From Semisulcospira habei (Eukaryota; Mollusca; Gastropoda; Semisulcospiridae), in NCBI GenBank assembly GCA_036245525.1, contig BTPG01000007.1, forward strand, positions 162,622,063 through 162,686,062: DNA of 64,000 nt, written 5' to 3'. The notes below the pieces were generated by a model. That model did not search any database. It was not told the origin of the DNA and worked only from the letters and a program-made list of their open reading frames with translations. Positions within the stretch are counted from its first letter, which is position 1. Each line of letters starts with the position of its first letter. Positions 1 through 10,700 of this stretch are shown in pieces. A program made the position numbers and the translations under genes.

Positions 1-286
1 TAACAGCAGAGAATGAAATTGGGCGAAGAAGATGGGGATGGATCGGTCACAGTCTGAGAAAGCCAGCTTCCAGTATCACTAGGCAGGCATTGTCATGGAA
101 CCCCCAGGGAAAGAGGAAAAGAGGTAGGCCGAGAAACTCCTGGCGTCGAGACCTCCAAGCAGACATCAAGAGACTGGTAACCACCTGGAGTAGAATCGAA
201 GGAGAAGCACAGGACAGGAGTTGCTGGAGGTCTCTCGTCGACGGCCTATACCCAGGTAGGGGTGACAGGCGTAAGTAAGTAAGTAA
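1..286 (+). mobile_element. 3' end of a non-LTR retrotransposon (LINE), truncated by the window edge
   Basis: This encodes the C-terminal tail of a reverse transcriptase protein, including the basic [16 protein letters not shown] motif, and ends in a GTAAGTAAGTAA-type 3' tail. It is almost identical to the 3' ends of the copies at 47190-48727 and 9252-9694, which points to one recently active family. It lies in the spns intron immediately left of DIRS copy A. The 5' part is outside the window, so its full length and target duplication cannot be judged. Confidence 0.85.
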
Positions 287-1739
287 TTATTATTTAAACA
301 CATTCCAGCCTGCGTCTGCTGAAATTCGTTTTGTTTCCTCAAAATACATTACTGATGACATTACTATTAGGAACATCTCTCAGCTAGACCAATTTTAGCC
401 AAAATTCGGTTGTGTACCCATAGTGTGGGGGAGGCAACCTCGGGGTGACTACCGCAACCCAATACCCGGAGTAGCCTCCCGTCCGTACTCATCCGGTTCC
501 ACGCTTATCTCACCAGTCTGTTCTCTTAGCTAGCCGTGAACTGTTGTGTACCTATGCTACTGCGCCTTGGCTGTGTACTGTGTGACCGGTTATCTTGGGA
601 CAAGCTTGGACTTCTGACTGATTGCACTGTGCTGGCCTCAGTCTACTGTGTTCACTGTGCTAGCTTGGAGTTTACCTTCTTCGGTTTTACGTGTTGGGGC
701 TTCCGCCGGTCTGGTGGTGCTGGGGATTCTTTCCGTGTTCTCCACGCTAGCCTGGGATTACTGTGTTCACGAAGCTCGGTTGGAGCTAATTTTGTGGTGC
801 GGCCTCTACCGGTTGGTGGTTCAGGGCTTCGCCTCTGCGACACGGTTGGTCCCCTACGGCCTTGGCCCTGGCCGACATGGCAAGGTTAAACCTCGGTTGT
901 TGCACGAGACCGGCGCTCAGGGAGGTTAGAGCACCGGGCGACGGCACTGGCCATGGAATTTGCATTGTGTATGAAGTTCACTTTCACTCGTTGCGTGGCC
1001 TCGTTGAGTGCCACTCTCAGCCGCCTGTCACTGTTGCCTATGTTTTGCAGTTGACAAGTCCGCACCTGCATGGGTTGTGGGTACTTTCAGGGCCGAGTGA
1101 TGAGCATGACTGTGCCTACCCTATATATCCGGCGGTGCCTCCACTCACCCGGCCTGCCGGCGCCTCCTGGCGGGAGGAGAAAGCGGCTCAGCCTCAGGGC
1201 TTCGATCGCTGTACCCTTACTCTTCTGCGCCTGGACTGTGTATGGTGTGACCGGTCGTCTATGACTTGGTTTACGCCCGGGTGCTCTGTGCTAGCCTGAT
1301 TTACGCTGTTTTCTGTGCCAACTTGGATGACCTTTGTTGGTTTCAGGTATGCGAGGACTTCCGTCGGACTCATGAGGCTGACACCTGTGGACTTGCATAC
1401 AGTGTCTAGTGCTCCCCGGGCTTACTGGGTTCACGGTGTGAGCTTGGCGTTCTTCCTTGGTGGGACCTCTACCACTGGGTGCTGAGGGGCTTCACTGCCA
1501 TGACATGGTATCTTAGCTTGGCGCCGACCTCTCCAGCATGGCAAGGTAAAACCTCGGTGGCCGCTGGCGACCGGCGCTCTGGCAAGAGAGTAGAGCGCTG
1601 TGCGACGGGGCTGTGGAATTGACTGTGTTTGGTTTCGCCTTTGCTCGCGTACGCATGTTTGCGTGGCCTCGGAGAACCACGCTTGCCTCTCTCTGTTAAC
1701 TGTGTTGCAGTTTTCAAGGGCATACCTGCACGCGCGGGC

Positions 1740-1772
<33 letters not shown>

Positions 1773-4700
1773 CCAATGGACGATGACCAGCGGGCCGTGT
1801 ACCTGCCCTGAAGCGTTCTCTGTGCCCCCTGCCGGGAAGAGCAGTGAGCACAGCTAGGGGCTGCTATCGCCGCGAACGGCCGACACCAGCCCGAGATCAG
1901 GCTCCTGCGTCCCCCCCCCCCCCCCCCCCCCGCAACCTCCGCGGATGCGATGAGACGTGTTTCCCCGGAGGTGGACACTCGGACGGTGCGAGCTACGTCG
2001 GGCACTACCTATCTTACGACTTCAGACAGACGGCGAGCCACCTCACTTAGTGATGAGTATCCGTTTTGAGCCTGGCCCACAGCGTGCATGCAGGACACAC
2101 GGGCGACGACAGGAGTTCCGATCCCAGAACTTCGGACAGATGGCGTGCCAGCTCCCGATCGGATGTGAGTGACCGTTGGAGCCTGGTCCACAGCGTGCTT
2201 ACACGACCTGCCTCTCCGCCCGTTGAAGCCTGGCCCACAGCGTGCTTACACGACCTGCCTCTCTGCCCAAGCTGGACCGAGACTTTGATGGGACATGTGA
2301 CCACTCCTTGAACATCGGCCGTATGCGACGCCCGCTCGGAGCAAGTGGAGCGGAGTTCCGAGCGAACTCCCCTGACCGACCCCGTCCGTGCCACAAGACA
2401 GACCTCCACACCCGCAGGGTGCCTCCCTTGTCCTGGACCCCCGCCGACACAGGGAAGCAACCCACTACGCATGCCCAGGCCTCTACTGGATTCCGGATCG
2501 GGTCGCGCAAGCTTCGTTCAGCATGTCGAGGATTGTGGACACCCTTCGCTCGCGCTGTGGGGGAAAAGGTCTTGGCTTGCCGGTCCCCGCCAACCGCGCT
2601 GCGTTCCACACCTCGGTCAACGCCATAGCCGCTGCTGCTATTGTGACCTGGTGCGTCGGGATGCCTCCTGCTCTGCGACCTCAACCTCCCTACCGAATGA
2701 AGGAAGTAGCTACGACTGGCATCGCACGGCGGATCGCTCTGCTTCGGCCCTTCCTGGCAGGAAGACGCGAATTAGGACTTCTGGCCCAGCCGCACCGCTC
2801 CCCCTGCGGATGTCGGTTCTGAAGGATCAGCTCAGTGCCGATGCCCTTCGTGACGAGGTCACTGCTACTTCAGACAGCGTCGTAGTGATGGTTTCGTCTC
2901 ACGACTCCCCAACCTTCTCGGCCGCCTCTGCCTGGTCCCCAAGCCCGGCGGCTAGTGGCACCCTGTCTGCGACTTCTCCGTGCTGTGCGAGTTCATCTAT
3001 GTCCCGTCCTCCCGCATGAGGTTGCTCAAGCCCTGTGGTCTGCAGTTCAGCCTATGGTTTTTCCCGCCAGACTGGTCCTGTCGAATGCGTTCTGCACGTC
3101 CACCGGCTTCCCGCCTCCAGACGTTACCTGCGCTTCACCTTCGGCCACGGGGGCTTCCAGCTTCGCTTGCTACTCTTCAGCCTCTACCTCAACCCCTGCG
3201 GGTGTGCCCTCTATTGGTCGCCGTCGTCGCCAGGGCCAGACGGACGTGTTCGAGCCCCGCTGTGAACGGCCTGGACGATCTACTCTGGTGGAAGCACTTG
3301 GAGACCTCCTTCGCAAAGAACCGGAAGGCGCTACTTGATCTACTCGACCGCTTGGCTTCCAGGTCTACCCTGTCCCGCCGCTTCATTCACCTGGGGATGG
3401 ATTCTCGCACCAACCTCTACAGGGTGAGGCTTCCGGAGCAATGGATACGGGAGTGGGCAAGTCTAGCGCAATAGATGTCTCTAGAGGCGACGAGGGTTTT
3501 CACAGCCACCAGCGCTTGTTCCCCGGACCTTGCGGCCCGGGCACGTCAACTGGTTAGAGCTGCAAGCCGTCCTAGCGTGGGAGTCATGTCTGCGACACCA
3601 GGAGCTCCTCATTCGCTCAGACATCTCTGCCGTAGTCGCCTACATCCAGAAGCAGGGCGGGGCGTGCTTCCCCTTCCTCGGCACCCTTCTCTTCCAGGTT
3701 TTCCAGCACTGCGAAGATCGCGATATCCCTCTCCGAGTGAGACATTCTGGGCCAACCGATTGTCCTGGCTGACTCCCTCATGATGCGGCCAACTTCTCCG
3801 CGATGAGTGGACACTACGTCCGGACTTCCTCGGATGAGATGCGCAGCGTGGGAGACCCCCATGATCGACCTCCTCGCGAGAAAAAAGAGCCAGACCTGCT
3901 AGCCTGGGCGGTCGATGCACTCTCCTTTCCATGGGACGCCCGCGCCGCGTACGCTGACCCTCCTACGGTGCTCGTCCCCAAGCTCCTTCTCAAGCTCAAG
4001 GGTGGCAATGCGGTCCTGTTCCTGGGGGCTCCACTCAGCTGGACCAAGTCGTGGACCACCGACCTCCTGAACCTCACCACGGGTTCCCCTCTGCGGCTCC
4101 CTACCCAACGCACGATGCTCAAGCAACCGCGGCAGGCGCTGTTCCACCTGTGCCCCGAGCGTCCCCTCCTCCAAGCCAGAAGATTGTGCGGCACTCCCTC
4201 GCCGCTAGAGGCTTCTCAAGCGTGGCAGTGGAAGCTATCACTACAGCCCGCAGGCCCTCGACCCTTCGAGTCTACGAGGGAAAGTGGCGAAACCTGTGGT
4301 CTTGGTGCGACGACCGACACCTCTCACCCACAGATCTGACAGACTGCAGCTGGCCGAATTCTTCCTCTGGCTTCGCCGAGCAGCACTTGACCCGGATCAC
4401 CATCAGAGGGTACCTGACCATGATCACCGACATGTACCGCCTTGGGGCCGGCCGGACGCTGGTGGCTGCTTAGACACGGCTGTTCAGTTCTTCTACAAAC
4501 CCACACATTTAGTTAGGGAGGCCGCGCTAGCTTATCAAGTGGCTAGGTGACCTAGTTTCGGCGCATTCCGATCTGCATCTGGCACCGCGTGGTAGTAGGC
4601 CTTCTTTACGCTTACTATTTAATGTGGGCCGAGTGCCAAATTTGTGCTGGCTTTAAACCTTGACTGTGCTTTGAAAATACTTTTGTTTGGATTTTTAATG

Positions 4701-7700
4701 AGTGATATGTGTTAGTGTAACATAGTGCTACAAGTAAGTGCTTTTCTTTTACTGGATAGATTTACCTGTGATTTTTTATAGAACGTTTTATAGACCAGCA
4801 TGTGAGTGTAGTTTGCCGACATTTAGAATGGAGTCTGACACACAGTATTCCTATTCAAACCACATAGAACAATTGAGTAGTTTGTGCAGGATTTGCTGTG
4901 CAAAGCGAGTAAGAGGCAAAGGAAAGACGGATTTCAACACTTTAAACTGTGCGTTGGTTATGTAGACGATCTTTTTGCTTTTCAGTCGTGGTATTGACGT
5001 ACGTACAGATGAAGAAGATAAACACGGCATCTGAAAGGAATGTGTAGAGAGCGCCGGTAACAAGTACACGCAGGACTCAGTCTCTGTGAAATTAAACTGT
5101 CTTGAGACTGATACATTTTAGCCTGCACTGTTCTGAGTTTATCTAATTTACGCCTAGTCAAAGTAGCCATATGATCATCATTGAGTGTTTAGTATCATTT
5201 TCACTGTGTGTGTGCCGATCCGATTTGTAGTAAAGTGGATTGCTCTTCCGAGTCCGATTTTATAAGATTTAGTGGAATGCTAAACACAACTTCACCTAAA
5301 CAAAGTGTGCAACTGACACTGCCGCTAACCCTGCATGAACTGTGAATTATTTGGAACATTTTTACTGCCTTCGAAATCAACTACGTGTGGAGATTACGTT
5401 CACCCAAGAACTTTCCGTCTGTCTAACACTGGATTACCAATGACGCATCATCCTATTTCAGGACCCACTGAGATCGCAAGGTAAATCTATCTGACATTTT
5501 GAGTAGTGCTTATCGTAGTGGCTGAATACGAGGATCGCTGGCTTGAACCATAATTTTTCGAAAAAGTACTTTGCATGAGTTAGAACAGTTGAAAGACGTG
5601 TCATTTGCAACAGATTCGCGTTGTCTTCACGGTAAACTGCGCGCCGGTTGCCTGTCTTCTAGTCCGTTGCATGCATAGTCATCTTTATTTTCCTAAGCAT
5701 GTCTAGTGTCTACAGAAAGCTTATTTTCTTAGCTTTTAAGTGTATGTCTTAAATACAACATACGTTAAGTACAGCTTAAACAACATGCCGTGAATTGACC
5801 GGCGCCATTAAAATGTATTCCGTGCGATACATGGTCAGCGATGAGTGTACACACATAGCGTGCTCGAGTGGAAACAGGGACAAAAATAGCGCGACTATAG
5901 TTGCACAGCCGTAACAGATTGCGCTCAGCTCTGTGCTGCCAGCCGGCGGTATTAACAGAGACGACACGCTGCGTGGCTCCTTATCTTACGGCGCCGCACG
6001 CGCGCGCGCCTCAAAACTAAATGGGAGGCCTTGAACAGCCGTGTAGACCTAGCCGACCTGATGGCACACTTGGCCTCCAGCGACCTACCCTCCGCTCGCT
6101 GATTCCGCGATGGAACCCGGCCTAGGTGCTGACGTGGCTCGACTTGGACCCTTTGGACCACTCCCCTTGGCACGGTTGCCCAACGTGCCCCGATAGCTGA
6201 CCTTCCTGGCTCTCGTCTCAGCCTCCAGCGTCCGCAAACTGCACGCACTCTCCACATGCCCGACCTGCCTGCAGTTCAGAACGGATGGCGCCGTGCACCT
6301 ACTGACCGATCATGCGTTCCTGGCCAAGACCCGATCGCCTTAGCCGCCACACAGGTGATCACCATTCGGCCCTTGAGGGAGCCAAGCCTGGCACATGAGA
6401 CCAGACAGCAGGACCCGGTGAGAGCCTTACGAGTGTACCTGCGCCGGACCAAGCCGCTTCACAGGGGACGCTCCCGCCTATTCTCCCTCTGTCTCCAGGT
6501 AGAACCAACCCTCGGCCCAGACGATATACTCCTGGCTCCGATGGGTGATATGCTCCGACTAACGCCACCTCTCCTTTGACGCTGCTTGGCGGATGGACAT
6601 CAGGGAGCACGAGGTTAGAGCCATGGCTGCAAGCCCCGCCTTTGGCCGCTGCGGCGCCATCAAGGACTTGGGGCGTCCGTGGACTGATGAGCAGAGTCGA
6701 CGGCCAGCGGGAAGCGTATCGCTGATGGGAGACGGCGCTGCGGCGCAACACTCCCTCCCGGCACCCTTGGTGCCCTGGGTAGCTCTTGGCTAAAATTGTC
6801 GGGAGGTTGCCCCGGGGAGGGCAGGTCTCGTTAGCAGTATTCAGGCGTTATGGGCTTTCCGTGGCACCCACTTCCTATTCGCTATTCTTCCTAATAGTAA
6901 TGTCATCGGTAATGTATTTTGAGGAAACAAATGAATTTTTCTCTAAAATGTATTTTTTTCGAAAAATACTTACCGATGACATTACTCGAAGGACCCTCCC
7001 ACCTGCCCCCGCTTGCCGCTAGTCAGCTAAACGAACAGACTGGTGAGCTAAGCGCGGGACTGGTTGGGTACGGACAGGAGGCTACTCCGGGTACTGGGTT
7101 GCGGTAGTCATCCCGAGGTTGCCTCCCCAACACTATGGGTACACCAGGGCCTCAGATCCACGTCGGACATCGGACAATTGTCCGATAAAAAATCCAAATG
7201 TCCTATTAAATTTGCCTTCAATCTGTCAAATGTCTTATTGCTTTTTAATGAAGGCGGTCATTGTCCGATCGAAGCTGCGTAAAGGCCGGACATCGTTCAT
7301 TTTAATAACTGCGTTACCCGTTACTGGCCGTTAGGCCTACATCGCGACATTCAACTTGAAAAAGGACTAGCCTAGTGCACTCGCCCTTTCCTCTTTGCGA
7401 AACCGATCGATAAAGGATAGGCTTAGTTAGTGCGTCTGCACCAGCAGTCGTAACCATGCACTGGTTGGTTGTCATGCGCAGAGTGGTTTCCCTTACACAG
7501 CTTTCATTTTCGAGACTCGCGAATCCGACTGGCGATGCCTCCAAAAAAGAAAATAAAAGCTGATTCAAAGCAGCAACAGCTGAAAAACTTCGGTTTTGGT
7601 AAAACCGTTAAAAATGTGAGAGAAGAAACTAATGCATCTGACCAAACAAGCGCTTCTCAAGCAACAGAAGAAGAAAGAAGAGAGGTGAGAGATGTGATAG

Positions 7701-10700
7701 ATCTAGATATGACCGGCGACGCTCCCGATCCACAGCCATCTACATCGTGTGATAATGCACAAACAAAACAGGCAGAACCAGCCGAAAAAGAAGAATCCAC
7801 TACTAGAAAGTTTGTGCAAGCGTGGACACTTTCTTTTAAATGGTTACGTTATGAGAACGAAAAGATGTTTTGCACTGCATGTAACAATGAAAACATGAAA
7901 AATGCCTTCACAAGCGGATGCATCAATTTTCGCAAGTCGGCGCTTTCAGACCATGAAGTAACAAAAGAACACAGGGACAGCTTGAAAGTTCCTGCCCTTC
8001 AGAAAAACACTGAAGAGATAGCGATCCGCCTTCTATCTGCTCAAGAGAAAGGGGCTGCAGTTGCCATACGAGCTGCATACTGGATTATCAAGGAGAATTT
8101 AGCATGCAGTAAATTCAAGTCATTGCTCAACTTGCTGAAGTCCGTGGAAACACCATTTGTCAAACAAATTGAAATCTCAGAGTCAACAAAATATGAAAGC
8201 ACTGAATCATTCTATGAATTTTTGAAGGCAATGTCTGACACTATCGAAACACAAGTGGCAGAACACATTGAAAACTCTCATGTTGTCACTCTCAAAGTCG
8301 ACGAGTCCACTGACCGAACAAATACCAAGCGCTTTGCAATACTGGTTAGAGTGATTAATTCTCAAATGAAGCCTATCACTCACTACCTGGCCAATGTGCA
8401 AGTACCTGATGGCACCGGTGAAACAATGGCAAGAACAGTGATGGAGCATGTCTTAATGTCTTATTGATTCAATGGTTTGAGGACAAAAATGTCCTATTGG
8501 TTTTTCTCAGGCAGGACAAATGACCTATTGAACCAATGTTGTTCAGGACAAATGTCCTATTGAAGCCCTCGTGGATCTGAGGCCCTGGTACACAACCAAA
8601 TTTTGGCTAAAATTGGGCTAGCTGGGAGATATTCCTAATAGTAATGTCATCGGTAAGTATTTTTTCGAAAAAATAAATGTTTGTCTCGACTATTCCTTTG
8701 TTTTCTAAAAAGCTAGACTTACCCTCAAAGCATACTGCCACTGGTGAAACAGCGCTGCTACATTGGCCCCAACGATAAACCCAAGACCACTGAAAACAGA
8801 AACAGATCCAACGCTTAAATCTTCCGCGCATGCAGTCAAGAAAACTTGACCTCTAAGAAACGCACACCAGCATACCCCCCTAAGCACATGCCAATCTGTG
8901 GAGCAGGCGTGACCTAAAATACTCAAAATTCCATTTCCCAAGACTGCTTTCGGGACCCTTCCAGCTATAAGGTACTTCTTTTACTAAAGGTGAACTGGTT
9001 CCATTCACCCTTGAATGAAAATACATGAAAGGAACAGAATTACATAGGGGACATTTAGCATACTAAATACAACGAACATTTAGTTCTCAATTCCCCAAGT
9101 ATCACTTATCACCACCCAAACCAGCAGTGACAGAGTCCTTCTAAACTAATTACCCCAATTTATTACACCTGACAAGGTTCATGAACATCTGCACACTCTA
9201 ACAGTGGTACCGTGAGAAAGATACAGAAATAGTATGAGAATGGGGCTGTGGTTACTTACTTACGCCTGTCACCCCTACCCGGGTATAGGCCGTCGACGAG
9301 AGACCTCCAGCAACTCCTGTCCTGTGCTTCTCCTTCGATTCTACTCCAGGTGGTTCCCAGTCTCTTGATGTCTGCTTGGAGGTCTCGACGCCAGGAGTTT
9401 CTCGGCCTACCTCTTTTCCTCTTTCCCTGGGGGTTCCATGACAATGCCTGCCTAGTGATACTGGAAGCTGGCTTTCTCAGACTGTGACCGATCCATCCCC
9501 ATCTTCTTCGCCCAATTTCATTCTCTGCTGTTATCTGCTCTGTTCTCTCCCAGAGTCTGACGTTGCTGATCTTCTCTGGCCAGTGGATTTTCAAAATTCT
9601 TCTAAGGCAACTGTTCATGAAGGTCTGTACTCTGTTGACTGTGGTTTTTGTCAATCTCCAAGTTTCTGCTCCATATAGGAGAACTGCTTTTACAAATGGG
9701 GCTGTGGTACTGGGTAAGTTTTCCTGCCTGCATGCACGCATTAGAGGTCATTAAAACTTGAATGCCTGCACTTGGAGTGGCTGCCATGCGCGAAGAGTTA
9801 AAGACACTTGCTCCAAGGAACAAAGTGTTTAAAGTTCTCCATAGCTTTTTCTTAAAATAAATGTTCTCCATCTGCTATACAATAATGCTGGACAAAAGGG
9901 CTAACTTATAAATGTTTGAATGTTATAAAATTAAAGACTTTTCTGTTGTTCTGTTTCCTTTTATGAAGCCAAGTTATGTCTTCATTATCCCTTTTGACTG
10001 TCTATAGCACTTTTTGTTGAGGTGATTCCTGCAGGAATCACATCAACACAAAGTGCTATGGACAGCCAAGGGGTTGTGCGATGACTTGAGTAGCCGCCTT
10101 CTACAGGCTGACCGCATGAAAAAACATCTCACCTGCCCACAGGTATAGCAAAGTAAAATATCATCAGCATCCTCGTCCGCATCTCCTTTGCGAAGAGATC
10201 AGCAATGATGGTGGGCGCGATGGTGGAGTAACTTGCCTCCCCTATCCCAACTGCGGATCGCAATAACAGGAAGGCCCAGAAATACTGGGGAAAAAATGAT
10301 AAAGCTCAATGAAAGTTGAAACAGACTAAATTTGAACAATATTATATATATCTGAGATTTTAAGACTGGGCTATTGCTCTGCTATTACAAAATCTCATTA
10401 GGACACAATAACAATCAGATATACTGAGTAAGGGTTATCAAAGCCCAATTCCCCTACACCCCAAATGATTAGACTGAACAGACCACTAAAAATGTAGCTT
10501 TTCTGAAGCAAAGGAAAAATAAACCCACTGACCAATTCCATGCCTTGACTGAATGTTACTAAATACAAAATGCCATCATGGAAGGTCATCTGGGTGCGCT
10601 AAGTAGCAACTGGAGTCCCGACTCGCTCATGAAAAGGACATGTATGATGTGGCTGCCAAAACCGTGTACAATGATGTTGTATTGTTTATTTGTTGTACTG

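Larger units (their letters stand above)
329..8681 (+). mobile_element. DIRS-type tyrosine-recombinase retrotransposon, copy A (degenerate, with two nested insertions)
   Basis: The left terminus (TTTCCTCAAAATACATTAC...) recurs inverted at the right end around 8590-8681. Inverted terminal repeats of about 190 bp run from about 330-525 and from 7015-7138 plus 8594-8681. The order inside is leader and gag-like region, reverse transcriptase/RNase H remnants (about 2800-3750), tyrosine recombinase (4150-4474 and 6048-6790), then an internal complementary region (6887-7000). Frames are broken throughout, so the copy is dead. It is split by a 1.57-kb element at 4475-6043 and by an hAT-like element at 7145-8587; without them it is about 5.3 kb. 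It fills an intron of the minus-strand spns gene just beyond exon 4. Exact end bases are uncertain by a few nucleotides because DIRS elements make no simple target duplication. Confidence 0.85.

Noticed and set aside
536..889. 117-codon ORF in the DIRS copy A leader as a gene
   Set aside because: It lies in the inverted-repeat/leader part. The frame is not shared with copies B or C, and the composition reflects leader repeats.
1469..2005. Long ORFs with poly-Gly or poly-Pro stretches (also 28140-28391 and 38832-39176)
   Set aside because: They arise from G or C homopolymer runs read in frame and have no conserved sequence outside the runs.
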